A stretch of 64,000 nucleotides of DNA from Morinoia aosen. Taxonomy: Eukaryota > Arthropoda > Malacostraca > Amphipoda > Talitridae. The translations under genes and the position numbers were made by a program. The notes under the pieces were generated by a model that was given only the letters and a program-made list of their open reading frames with translations, was not told the origin of the DNA and did no database searches. The stretch is taken from assembly GCA_030386875.1 (NCBI GenBank), contig JASJYW010000026.1:12542246-12606245 (forward strand). Direction: 5' to 3'. How positions within the stretch are numbered: the stretch's first letter is position 1; every line of letters begins with the position of its first letter. Shown piece after piece: positions 35,415-48,405 of the stretch.

Positions 35415-38400
35415 ATTTCAGCCCAGTCGACTGTGGAAACGGCTAAATATGCACTTTCCGCCTATGTCGCCACGGGAAACAGCAAACGACGTGATTTTCA
35501 CCGCATTCGGCCTAGGAATGGCCCAAAACACGCATTTTAGCTCTGTCGACCATGGAATCGGCTAAATATGCACTTTCCGCCTATGTCGCCACGGGAAACA
35601 GCAAACGACGTGATTTTCACCGCATTCGGCCTAGGAATGGCCCAAAACACGCATTTTAGCTCTGTCGTCCGTGGAATCGGCTAAATATGCACTTTCCGCC
35701 TATGTCGCCACGGGAAACAGTAAACGACGTGATTTTCACCGCATTCGGCCTAGGAATGGCCCAAAACACGCATTTTAGCTCTGTCGACCGTGGAAACGGC
35801 TAAATATGCACTTTCCGCCTATGTCGCCACGGGAAACAGCAAACGACGTGATTTCCACCGCATTCGGCCTAGGAATGGCCCAAAACACGCATTTTAGCTC
35901 TGTCGACCGTGGAATCGGCTAAATATGCACTTTGCGCCAATGTCGCCACGGGAAACAGCAAATGACGTGATTTTCACCGCATTCGGCCTAGGAATGGCCA
36001 AAAACACGCATTTTAGCTCTGTCGACCGTGGAATCGGCTAAATATGCACTTTCCGCCTATGTCGCCACGGGAAACAGCAAACGACGTGATTTTCACCGCA
36101 TTCGGCCTAGGAATGGCCCAAAACACGCATTTTAGCTCTGTCGTCCGTGGAATCGGCTAAATATGCACTTTCCGCCTATGTCGCCACGGGAAACAGCAAA
36201 CGACGTGATTTTCACCGCATTCGGCCTAGGAATGGCCCAAAACACGCATTTTAGCCCTGTCGACATTGGAAACGGCTAAATATGCACTTTCCGCCTATGT
36301 CGCCACGGGAAACAGCAAACGACGTGATTTTCACCGCATTCGGCCTAGGAATGGCCCAAAACACGCATTTTTGCTCTGTCGACCGTGGAATCGGCTAAAT
36401 ATGCACTTTCCGCCTATGTCGCCACGGGAAACAGCAAACGACGTGATTTTCACCGCATTCGGCCTAGGAATGGCCCAAAACACGCATTTTAGCTCTGTCG
36501 ACCGTATAATCGGCTAAATATGCACTTTCCGCCTATGTCGCCACGGGAAACAGCAAACGACGTGATTTTCACCGCATTCGGCCTCGGAATGGCCCAAAAC
36601 ACGCATTTTAGCCCTGTCGACCCTGGAAACGGCTAAATATGCACTTTCCGCCTATGTCGCCACGGGAAACAGCAAACGACGTGATTTTCACCGCATTCGG
36701 CCTAGGAATGGCCCAAAACACGCATTTTAGCTCTGTCGACCGTGGAATCGGCTTAATATGCACTTTCCGCCTATGTCGCCACGGGAAACAGCAAACGACG
36801 TGATTTTCACCGCATTCGGCATAGGAATGGCCCAAAACACGCATTTTAGCTCTGTCGACCGTGGAATCGGCTAGGTATGCACTTTCTGCCTATGTCGCCA
36901 CGGGAAACAGCAAACGACGTGATTTTCACCGCATTCGGCCTAGGAATGGCCCAAAACACGCATTTTAACCCTGTCGACCGTGGAAACGGCTAAATATGCA
37001 CTTTCCGCCTATGTCGCCACAGGAAACAGCAAACGACGTGATTTTCACCGCATTCGGCCTAGAAATGGCCCAAAACACGCATTTTAGCTCTGTCGACCGT
37101 GGAATCGGCTAAATATGCACTTTCCGCTATGTCGCCACGGGAAACAGCAAACGACGTTATTTTCACCGCATTCGGCCTAAGAATGGCCCAAAACACGCAT
37201 TTTAGCTCTGTCGACCGTATAATCGGCTAGATATGCACTTTCCGCCTATGTCGCCACGGAAAAAACAGCAAACGACGTGATTTTCACCGCATTCGGCCTA
37301 AGAGTGGCCCAAAAACACGCATTTTAGCTCTGTCGACCGTGGAATCGGCTAAATATGCACTTTCCGCCTATGTCGCCACGGGAAACAGCAATCGACGTGA
37401 TTTTCACCGCATTCGGCCTAGGAATGGCCATAAACACGCATTTTAGCTCTGTCGACCGTGGAATCGGCTAAATATGCACTTTCCGCCTATGTCGCCACGG
37501 GAAACAGCAAACGACGTGATTTTCACCGCATTCGGCCTAGGAATGGCCCCAAAACACGCATTTCAGCCCAGTCGACCGTGGAAACGGCTAAATATGCACT
37601 TTCCGCCTATGTCGCCACGGGAAACAGCAAACGACGTGATTTTCACCGCATTCGGCCTAGGAATGGCCCAAAACACGCATTTTAGCTCTGTCGACCATGG
37701 AATCGGCTAAATATGCACTTTCCGCCTATGTCGCCACGGGAAACAGCAAACGACGTGATTTTCACCGCATTCGGCCTAGGAATGGCCCAAAACACGCATT
37801 TTAGCTCTGTCGTCCGTGGAATCGGCTAAATATGCACTTTCCGCGTATGTCGCCACGGGAAACAGTAAACGACGTGATTTTCACCGCATTCGGCCTAGGA
37901 ATGGCCCAAAACACGCATTTTAGCTCTGTCGACCGTGGAAACGGCTAAATATGCACTTTCCGCCTATGTCGCCACGGGAAACAGCAAACGACGTGATTTC
38001 CACCGCATTCGGCCTAGGAATGGCCCAAAACACGCATTTTAGCGCTGTCGACCGTGGAATCGGCTAAATATGCACTTTGCGCCAATGTCGCCACGGGAAA
38101 CAGCAAATGACGTGATTTTCACCGCATTCGGCCTAGGAATGGCCAAAAACACGCATTTTAGCTCTGTCGACCGTGGAATCGGCTAAATATGCACTTTCCG
38201 CCTATGTCGCCACGGGAAACAGCAAACGACGTGATTTTCACCGCATTCGGCCTAGGAATGGCCCAAAACACGCATTTTAGCTCTGTCGTCCGTGGAATCG
38301 GCTAAATATGCACTTTCCGCCTATGTCGCCACGGGAAACAGCAAACGACGTGATTTTCACCGCATTCGGCCTAGGAATGGCCCGAAACACGCATTTTAGC

Positions 38401-39700
38401 CCTGTCGACATTGGAAACGGCTAAATATGCACTTTCCGCCTATGTCGCCACGGGAAACAGCAAACGACGTGATTTTCACCGCATTCGGCCTAGGAATGGC
38501 CCAAAACACGCATTTTTGCTCTGTCGACCGTGGAATCGGCTAAATATGCACTTTCCGCCTATGTCGCCACGGGAAACAGCAAACGACGTGATTTTCACCG
38601 CATTCGGCCTAGGAATGGCCCAAAACACGCATTTTAGCTCTGTCGACCGTATAATCGGCTAAATATGCACTTTCCGCCTATGTCGCCACGGGAAACAGCA
38701 AACGACGTGATTTTCACCGCATTCGGCCTCGGAATGGCCCAAAACACGCATTTTAGCCCTGTCGACCCTGGAAACGGCTAAATATGCACTTTCCGCCTAT
38801 GTCGCCACGGGAAACAGCAAACGACGTGATTTTCACCGCATTCGGCCTAGGAATGGCCCAAAACACGCATTTTAGCTCTGTCGACCGTGGAATCGGCTAA
38901 ATATGCACTTTCCGCATATGTCGCCACGGGAAACAGCAAACGACGTGATTTTCACCGCATTCGGCATAGGAATGGCCCAAAACACGCATTTTAGCTCTGT
39001 CGACCGTGGAATCGGCTAGGTATGCACTTTCTGCCTATGTCGCCACGGGAAACAGCAAACGACGTGATTTTCACCGCATTCGGCCTAGGAATGGCCCAAA
39101 ACACGCATTTTAACCCTGTCGACCGTGGAAACGGCTAAATATGCACTTTCCGCCTATGTCGCCACAGGAAACAGCAAACGACGTGATTTTCACCGCATTC
39201 GGCCTAGAAATGGCCCAAAACACGCATTTTAGCTCTGTCGACCGTGGAATCGGCTAAATATGCACTTTCCGCCTATGTCGCCACGGGAAACAGCAAACGA
39301 CGTTATTTTCACCGCATTCGGCCTAAGAATGGCCCAAAACACGCATTTTAGCTCTGTCGACCGTATAATCGGCTAGATATGCACTTTCCGCCTATGTCGC
39401 CACGGAAAAAACAGCAAACGACGTGATTTTCACCGCATTCGGCCTAAGAATGGCCCAAAACACGCATTTTAGCTCTGTCGACCGTGGAATCGGCTAAATA
39501 TGCACTTTCCGCCTATGTCGCCACGGGAAACAGCAATCGACGTGATTTCACCGCATTCGGCCTAGGAATGGCCATAAACACGCATTTTAGCTCTGTCGAC
39601 CGTGGAATCGGCTAAATATGCACTTTCCGCCTATGTCGCCACGGGAAACAGCAAACGACGTGATTTTCACCGCATTCGGCCTAGGAATGGCCCAAAACTC
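35415..39700 (+). repeat. higher-order repeat: 18 monomers (about 2,143 bp) x 2
   Basis: Paired private variants are about 2,143 bp apart: catttcagcccagtcgac (35415, 37559), tgtcgtccgtgg (35668/37809 and 36141/38287), gaccgtataatcgg (36502/38647 and 37215/39361), ctaggtatgcactttctgcc (36874/39018) and ggaaaaaacagc (37258/39403). Confidence 0.9.
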
Positions 39701-40679
39701 GCATTTTAGCCCTGTCGACTGTGGAAACGGCTAAATATGCACTTTCCGCCTATGTCGCCACGGGAAACAGCAAACAACGTGATTTTCACCGCATTCGGCC
39801 TAGGAATGGCCCAAAACACGCATTTTAGCTCTGTCGACCGTGGAATCGGCTAAATATACACTTTCCGCCTATGTCGCCACGGGAAACAGCAAACGACATG
39901 GTTTTCACCGCATTCGGCCTAGGAAGGGCCCAAAACACGCATTTTAGCTCTGTCGACCGTGGAATCGGCTAAATATGCACTTTGCGCCTATGTCGCTACG
40001 GGAAACAGCAAACGACGTGATTTTCACCGCATTCGGGCTAGGAATGGCCCAAAACACGCATTTTAGCTCTGTCGACCGTGGAATCGGCTAAATATGCACT
40101 TTCCGCCTATGTCGCCACGGGAAACAGCAAACGACGTGATTTTCACCGCATTCGGCCTAGTTATGGCCCAAAACACGCATTTTAGCTCTGTCGACCGTGG
40201 AATCGGCTAAATATGCACTTTCCGCCTATGTCGCCACGGGAAACAGCAAACGACGTGATTTTCACTGCATTCGGCCTAGGAATGACCCAAGACACGCATT
40301 TCAGCCCTGTCGACCGTGGAAACGGCTAAATATGCACTTTCCGCCTATGTCGCCACGGGAAACAGCAAACGACGTGATTTTCACCGCATTCGGCCTAGGA
40401 ATGGCCCAAAACACGCATTTTAGCTCTGTCGACCGTGGAATCGGCTAAATATGCACTTTCCGCCTATGTCGCCACGGGAAACAGCAAACGACGTGATTTT
40501 CACAGCATTCGGCCTAGGAATGGCTCAAAACACGCACTTTAGCCCTGTCGACCGTGGAAACGGCTACATATGCACTTTCCGCCTGTGTCGCCACGGGAAA
40601 CAGCAAACGACGTGATTTTCACCGCATTCGGCCTAGGAATGGCCCAAAACACGCGTTTTAGCTCTGTCGACCGTGGAAT

Positions 40680-42108
40680 CGGCTAAATATGCACTTTCCG
40701 CCTATGTCGCCAAGGGAAACAGCAAAGGACGTGATTTTCACCGCATTCGGCCTAAGAATGGCCCAAAACACGCATTTTAGCTCTGTCGACCGTGGAATCG
40801 GCTAAATATGCACTTTCCGCCTATGTGGCCACGGGAAACAGCAAACGACGTGATTTTCACCGCATTCGGCCTAGGAATGGCTCAAAACACGCATTTTAGC
40901 CCTGTCGACCTTGGAAACGGCTAAATATGCACTTTCCGCCTATGTCGCCACGGGAAACAGCAAACGACGTGATTTTCACCGCATTCGGCCTAGGAATGGC
41001 CCAAAACACGCATTTTAGCTCTGTCGACCGTGGAAACGGCTTAATATACACTTTCCGCCTATGTCGCCACGGGAAACAGCAAACGACGTGATTTTCACCG
41101 CATTCGGCCTAGGAATGACCCAAAACACGCATTTTAGCTCTGTCGACCGTGGAAACGGCTAAATATGCACTTTCCGCCTATGTCGCAACGGGAAACAGCA
41201 AACGACGTGATTTTCACCGCATTCGGCCTAGGAATGGCCCAAAACACGCATTTTAGCTCTGTCGACCGTGGAATCGGCTAAATATGCACTTTCCGCCTAT
41301 GTCGCCACGGGAAACAGCAAACGACGTGATTTTCACCGCATTCGGCCTAGGAATGGCCCAAAACACGCATTTTAGCTCTGTCGACCGTGGAATCGGCTAA
41401 ATATGCACTTTCCGCCTATGTCGCCAAGGGAAACAGCAAACGACGTGATTTTCACCGCATTCGGCCTAAGAATGGCCCAAAACACGCATTTTAGCTCTGT
41501 CGACCGTGGAATCGGCTAAATATGCACTTTCCGCCTATGTGGCCACGGGAAACAGCAAACGACGTGATTTTCACCGCATTCGGCCTAGGAATGGCTCAAA
41601 ACACGCATTTTAGCCCTGTCGACCTTGGAAACGGCTAAATATGCACTTTCCGCCTATGTCGCCACGGGAAACAGCAAACGACGTGATTTTCACCGCATTC
41701 GGCCTAGGAATGGCCCAAAACACGCATTTTACCTCTGTCGACCGTGGGAACGGCTTAATATACACTTTCCGCCTATGTCGCCACGGGAAACAGCAAACGA
41801 CGTGATTTTCACCGCATTCGGCCTAGGAATGACCCAAAACACGCATTTTAGCTCTGTCGACCGTGGAAACGGCTAAATATGCACTTTCCGCCTATGTCGC
41901 AACGGGAAACAGCAAACGACGTGATTTTCACCGCATTCGGCCTAGGAATGGCCCAAAACACGCATTTTAGCTCTGTCGACCGTGGAATCGGCTAAATATG
42001 CACTTTCCGCCTATGTCGCCACGGGAAACAGCAAACGACGTGATTTTCACCGCATTCGGCCTAGGAATGGCCCAAAACACGCATTTTAGCTCTGTCGACC
42101 GTGGAATC
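40680..42108 (+). repeat. higher-order repeat: 6 monomers (714 bp) x 2
   Basis: Variants pair at 714-715 bp: gccaagggaaac (40711/41425), tatgtggccacg (40822/41537), gaccttggaaacgg (about 40910/41624), ttaatatacac (41041/41756) and gtcgcaacggg (41183/41897). Confidence 0.88.
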
Positions 42109-44019
42109 GGCTAAATATGCACTTTCCGCCTATGTCGCCACGGGAAACAGCAAACGACGTGATTTTCACCGCATTCGGCCCAGGAATGGCCCAAAACACG
42201 CATTTTAGCTCTGTCGACCGTGGAATCGGCTAAATATGCACTTTCCACCTATGTGGCCACGGGAAACAGCAAACGACGTGATTTTCACCGCATTCGGCCT
42301 AGGAATGGCCCAAAACACGCATTTTAGCTCTGTCGACCGTGGAATCGGCTAAATATGCACTTTCCGCCTATGTCGCCACGGGAAACAGCAAACGACGTGA
42401 TTTTCACCGCATTCGGCCTAGGAATGGCCCAAAACACGCATTTTAGTTGTGTCGACCGTGGAATCGGCTAAATATGCACTTTCCGCCTATGTCGCCACGT
42501 GAAACGGCAAACGACGTGATTTTCACCGCATTCGGCCTAGGAATGGCCCAAAACACGCATTTTAGCTCTGTCGACCGTGGAATCGGCTAAATATGCACTT
42601 TCCGCCTATGTCGCCACGGGAAACAGCAAACGACGTGATTTTCACAGCATTCGGCCTAGGAATGACCCAAAATACGCATTTTAGCTCTGTCGACCGTGGA
42701 AACGGCTAAATATGCACTTTCCGCCTATGTCGCAACGGGAAACAGCAAACGACGTGATTTTCACCGCATTCGGCCTAGGAATGGCCCAAAACACGCATTT
42801 TAGATCTGTCGACCGTGGAATCGGCTAAATATGCACTTTCCGCCTATGTCGCCACGGGAAACAGCAAACGACGTGATTTTCACCGCATTCGGCCTAGGAA
42901 TGGCCCAAAACACGCATTTTAGCTCCGTCGACCGTGGAATAGGCTAAATATGCACTTTCCGCCTATGTCGCCACGGGAAACAGCAAACGACGTGATTTTC
43001 ACCGCATTCGGCCTAGGAATGGCCCAAAACACGCATTTTAGCTCTGTCGACCGTGGAATCGGCTAAATATGCACTTTCCGCCTATGTCGCCACGGGAAAC
43101 AGCAAACGACGTAATTTTCACCGCATTCGGCCTAGGAATGGCCCGAAACACGCATTTTAGCCCTGTCGACCGTGGAAACGGCTAAATATGCACTTTCCGC
43201 CTATGTTGCCACGGGAAACACTAAACGACGTGATTTTCACCGCATTCGGCCTAAGAATGGCCCAAAACACGCATTTTAGCTCTGTCGACCGTGGAATCGG
43301 CTAAATATGCACTTTCCGCCTATGTCGCCACGGGAAACAGCAAACGACGCGATTTTCACCGCATTCGGCCTAGGAATGGCCCAAAACACGCATTTTAGCT
43401 CTGTCGACCGTGGAATCGGCTAAATATGCACTTTGCGCCTATGTCGCCACGGGAAACAGCAAACGACGGGATTTTCACCGCATTCGGCCTAGGAATGGCC
43501 CAAAACACGCATTTTAGCTCTGTCGACCGTGGAATCGGCTAAATATGCACTTTCCGCCTATGTCGCCACGGGAAACAGCAAACGACGTGATTTTCACCGC
43601 ATTCGGCCTAGGAATGGCCCAAAACACGCATTTTAGCTCTGTCGACCGTGGAATCGGCTAAATATGCACTTTCCGCCTATGTCGCCACGGGAAACAGCAA
43701 ACGACGTGATTTTCACCGCATTCGGCCTAGGAATGGCCCAAAACACGCATTTTAGCCCTGTCGACCGTGGAAACGGCTAAATATGCACTTTCCGCCTATG
43801 TCGCCACGGGAAACAGCAAACGACGTGATTTTCACCGCATTCGGCCTAGGAATGGCCCAAAACACGCATTTTCGCCCTGTCGACCGTGGAAACGGCTAAA
43901 TATGCACTTTCCGCCTATGTCGCCACGGGAAACAGCAAACGACGTGATTTTCACCGCATTCGGCCTAGGAATGGCCCAAAACACGCATTTTAGCTCTGTC
44001 GACCGTGGAATCGGCTAAA

Positions 44020-47000
44020 TATGCACTTTTCGCCTATGTCGCCACGGGAAACAGCAAACGACGTGATTTTCACCGCATTCGGCCTAGGAATGGCCCAAAA
44101 CACGCATTTTAGCTCTGTCGACCGTGGAATCGGCTAAATATGCACTTTCCGCCTATGTCGCCACGGGAAACAGCAAACGACGTGATTTTCACCGCATTCA
44201 GCCTAGGAATGGCCCAAAACACGCATTTTAGCTCTGTCGACCGTGGAAACGGCAAAATATGCACTTTCCGCCTATGTCGACACGGGAAACAGCAAACGAC
44301 GTGATTTTCACCGCATTCGGCCTAGGAATGGCCCAAAACACGCATTGTAGCCCTGTCGACCGTGGAAACGGGTAAATATGCACTTTCCGCCTATGTCGCC
44401 ACGGGAAACAGCAAACGACGTGATTTTCACCGCATTCGGCCTAGGAATGGCCCAAAACACGCATTTTAGCTCTGTCGACCGTGGAATAGGCTAAATATGC
44501 ACTTTCCACCTATGTCGCCACGGGAAACAGCAAACGACGTGATTTTCACCGCATTCGGCCTAGGAATGGCCCAAAACACGCATTTTAGCTCTGTCGACCG
44601 TGGAATCGGCTAAATATGCACTTCCGCCTATGTCGCCACGGGAAACAGCAAACGACGTGATTTTCACCGCATTCGGCATAGGAATGGCCCAAAACACGCA
44701 TTTTAGCCCTGTCGACCGTGGAAACGGCTAAATATGCACTTTCCGCCTATGTCGCCACGGGAAACAGCAAACGACGTGATTTTCACCGCATTCGGCCTAG
44801 GAATGGCCCAAAACACGCATTTTAGCTCTGTCGACCGTGGAATCGGCTAAATATGCACTTTGCGCCTACGTCGCCACGGGAAACAGCAAACGACGTGACT
44901 TTCACCGCATTCGGCCTAGGAATGGCCCAAAACACGCATTTTAGCTCTGTCGACCGTGGAATCGGCTAAATATGCACTTTCCGCCTGTGTCGCCACGGGA
45001 AACAGCAAACGACGTGATTTTCACCGCATTCGGCCTAGGAATGGCCCAAAACACGCATTTTAGCTCTGTCGACCGTGGAAGCGGCTGAATATGCACTTTC
45101 CGCCTATGTCGCCACGGGAAACAGCAAACGACGTGATTTTCGCGCATTCGGCCTAGGAATGGCCCAAAACACGCATTTTAGCCCTGTCGACCGTGGAAAC
45201 GGCTAAATATGCACTTTCCGCCAATGTCACCACGGGAAACAGCAAACGACGTGATTTTCACCGCATTCGGCCTAGGAATGGCCCAAAACACGCATTTTAG
45301 CTCTGTTGACCGTGGAATCGGCTAAATATGCACTTTCCGCCTATGTCGCCACGGGAAACAGCAAACGACGTGATTTTCACCGCATTCGGCCCAGGAATGG
45401 CCCAAAACACGCATTTTAGCTCTGTCGACCGTGGAATCGGCTAAATATGCACTTTCCGCCTATGTGGCCACGGGAAACAGCAAAGGACGTGATTTTCACC
45501 GCATTCGGCCTAGGAATGGCCCAAAACACGCATTTTAGCTCTGTCGACCGTGGAATCGGCTAAATATGCACTTTCCGCCTATGTCGCCACGGGAAACAGC
45601 AAACGACGTGATTTTCACCGCATTCGGCCTAGGGATGGCCCAAAACACGCATTTTAGTTGTGTCGACCGTGGAATCGGCTAAATATGCACTTTCCGCCTA
45701 TGTCGCCACGGGAAACGGCAAACGACGTGATTTTCACCGCATTCGGCCTAGGAATGGCCCAAAACACGCATTTTAGCTCTGTCGACCGTGGAATCGGCTA
45801 AATATGCACTTTCCGCCTATGTCGCCACGGGAAACAGCAAACGACGTGATTTTCACCGCATTCGGCCTAGGAATGACCCAAAATACGCATTTTAGCTCTG
45901 TCGACCGTGGAAACGGCTAAATATGCACTTTCCGCCTATGTCGCAACGGGAAACAGCAAACGACGTGATTTTCACCGCATTCGGCCTAGGAATGGCCCAA
46001 AACACGCATTTTAGCTCTGTCGACCGTGGAATCGGCTAAATATGCACTTTCCGCCTATGTCGCCACGGGAAACAGCAAACGACGTGATTTTCACCGCATT
46101 CGGCCTAGGAATGGCCCAAAACACGCATTTTAGCTCTGTCGACCGTGGAATCGGCTAAATATGCACTTTCCGCCTATGTCGCCACGGGAAACAGCAAACG
46201 ACGTGATTTTCACAGCATTCGGCCTAGGAATGGCCCAAAACACGCATTTTAGCCCTGTCGACCGTGGAAACGGCTAAATATGCACTTTCCGCCTATGTCG
46301 CCACGGGAAACAGCAAACGACGTGATTTTCACCGCATTCGGCCTAGGAATGGCCCAAAACACGCATTTTAGCTCTGTCGACCGTGGAATCGGCTATATAT
46401 GCACTTTTCGCCTATGTCGCCACGGGAAACAGCAAACGACGTGATTTCACCGCATTCGGCCTAGGAATGGCCCAAAACACGCATTTTAGCTCTGTCGACC
46501 GTGGAATCGGCTAAATATGCACTTTCCGCCTATGTCGCCACGGGAAACAGCAAACGACGTGATTTTCACCGCATTCAGCCTAGGAATGGCCCAAAACACG
46601 CATTTTAGCTCTGTCGACCGTGGAAACGGCTAAATATGCACTTTCCGCCTATGTCGACACGGGAAACAGCAAACGACGTGATTTTCACCGCATTCGGCCT
46701 AGGAATGGCCCAAAACACGCATTGTAGCCCTGTCGACCGTGGAAACGGGTAAATATGCACTTTCCGCCTATGTCGCCACGGGAAACAGCAAACGACGTGA
46801 TTTTCACCGCATTCGGCCTAGGAATGGCCCAAAACACGCATTTTAGCTCTGTCGACCGTGGAATCGGCTAAATATGCACTTTCCGCCTATGTCGCCACGG
46901 GAAACAGCAAACGACGTGATTTTCACCGCATTCGGCCTAGGAATGGCCCAAAACACGCATTTTAGCTCTGTCGACCGTGGAATCGGCTAAATATGCACTT

Positions 47001-48000
47001 TCCGCCTATGTCGCCACGGGAAACAGCAAACGACGTGATTTTCACCGCATTCGGCCTAGGAATGGCCCAAAACACGCATTTTAGCTCTGTCGACCGTGGA
47101 AACGGCTAAATATGCACTTTCCGCCTATGTCGCCACGGGAAACAGCAAACGACGTGATTTTCACCGCATTCGGCCTAGGAATGGCCCAAAACACGCATTT
47201 TAGCTCTGTCGACCGTGGAATCGGCTAAATATGCACTTTTCGCCTATGTCGCCACGGGAAACAGCAAACGACGTGATTTTCACCGCATTCGGCCTAGGAA
47301 TGGCCCAAAACACGCATTTTAGCTCTGTCGATCGTGGAATCGGCTAAATATGCACTTTCCGCCTATGTCGCCACGGGAAACAGCAAACGACGTGATTTTC
47401 ACCGCATTCAGCCTAGGAATGGCCCAAAACACGCATTTTAGCTCTGTCGACCGTGGAAACGGCTAAATATGCACTTTCCGCCTATGTCGACACGGGAAAC
47501 AGCAAACGACGTGATTTTCACCGCATTCGGCCTAGGAATGGCCCAAAACACGCATTGTAGCCCTGTCGACCGTGGAAACGGGTAAATATGCACTTTCCGC
47601 CTATGTCGCCACGGGAAACAGCAAACGACGAGATTTTCACCGCATTCGGCCTAGGAATGGCCCAAAACACGCATTTTAGCTCTGTCGACCGTGGAATAGG
47701 CTAAAGATGCACTTTCCACCTATGTCGCCACGGGAAACAGCAAACGACGTGATTTTCACCGCATTCGGCCTAAGAATGGCCCAAAACACGCATTTTAGCT
47801 CTGTCGACCGTGGAATCGGCTAAATATGCACTTCCGCCTATGTCGCCACGGGAAACAGCAAACGACGTGATTTTCACCGCATTCGGCCTAGGAATGGCCC
47901 AAAACACGCATTTTAGCCCTGTCGACCGTGGAAACGGCTAAATATGCACTTTCCGCCTATGTCGCCACGGGAAACAGCAAACGACGTGATTTTCACCGCA
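44020..48000 (+). repeat. nested 7-, 20- and 27-monomer duplications
   Basis: The ordered markers cacttttcgcc, gcattcagcctagg, cgacacgggaaac and cattgtagccctg occur as sets near 44026-44350, 46402-46730 and 47237-47560. Spacings are about 2,377 bp (20 monomers) and 834 bp (7 monomers). The pair cttccgcctatg (44621/47830) follows only the first and third sets, giving 27 monomers. Confidence 0.8.
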
Positions 48001-48213
48001 TTCGGCCTAGGAATGGCCCAAAACACGCATTTTAGCTCTGTCGACCGTGGAATCGGCTAAATATGCACTTTCCGCCTATGTCGCCACGGGAAACAGCAAA
48101 CGACGTGATTTTCACCGCATTCGGCCGAGGAATGGCCCAAAACACGCATTTTTAGCTCTGTCGACCGTGGAATCGGCTAAATATGCACTTTCCGCCTATG
48201 TCGCCACGGGAAA

Positions 48214-48217
48214 CAGC
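48214..48217 (+). other. target-site duplicate CAGC, left of family 2
   Basis: The satellite reads gggaaacagc up to the LTR. Right of the element it resumes cagcaaacgac. Removing the element and one CAGC restores gggaaacagcaaacgac, the normal monomer. Confidence 0.92.
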
Positions 48218-48391
48218 TGTGCGGTCAGAGAAACAAGTATGGTGAGCTTGGCGAGTTTATTCCACTAGGTGTTGACAGCAGGATGGGAATCGGTAGATTG
48301 AGCAACTGGCTTCGACATTAGCAGCCTTTATATAAGTGTCGTACAGATACAGAATGACGCGGGATACAGACATGTGCGGAGATGCCGCACA
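48218..48391 (-). repeat. 3' LTR of family 2 (174 bp)
   Basis: It is identical to 58130-58303 except for A/G in the gtgcgg(a/g)gatgcc segment near its inner end. On the minus strand it has TATATAAA (48327-48334) and AATAAA (48256-48261), so transcripts would end near its outer edge. Terminal inverted bases TGTGCGG/CCGCACA mark the ends. Confidence 0.95.
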
Positions 48392-48405
48392 TAGTTCCCC
48401 CCCTC
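48392..48405 (-). promoter_or_regulatory. polypurine tract of family 2
   Basis: On the minus strand the sequence GAGGGGGGGAACTA directly precedes the LTR start TGTGCGG. It is a typical plus-strand priming site. Confidence 0.78.

Larger units (their letters stand above)
17333..48217 (+). repeat. 119-bp satellite array 2 (about 260 monomers)
   Basis: This is a continuous head-to-tail array of the same 119-bp monomer, all in one orientation. Most monomers differ from the consensus by a few bases. Two forms alternate irregularly: gctctgtcgaccgtggaatcgg and gccctgtcgaccgtggaaacgg. Each monomer carries GTCGAC, CCTAGG and a short dyad CATTC-ggcctag-GAATG. Higher-order repeats are listed separately. 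I found no unrelated insertion in this stretch and no gene. The array is interrupted at 48218 by the family-2 element and continues in phase at 58304. Confidence 0.98.

Noticed and set aside
6560..48217. CRISPR array
   Set aside because: There are no unique spacers between short repeats; whole 119-bp units repeat, in a eukaryotic context.
17333..48217. CENP-B box in the monomer
   Set aside because: ATTCGGCCTAGG matches only the first half of the box; the CGGG part is missing at the right spacing on either strand.
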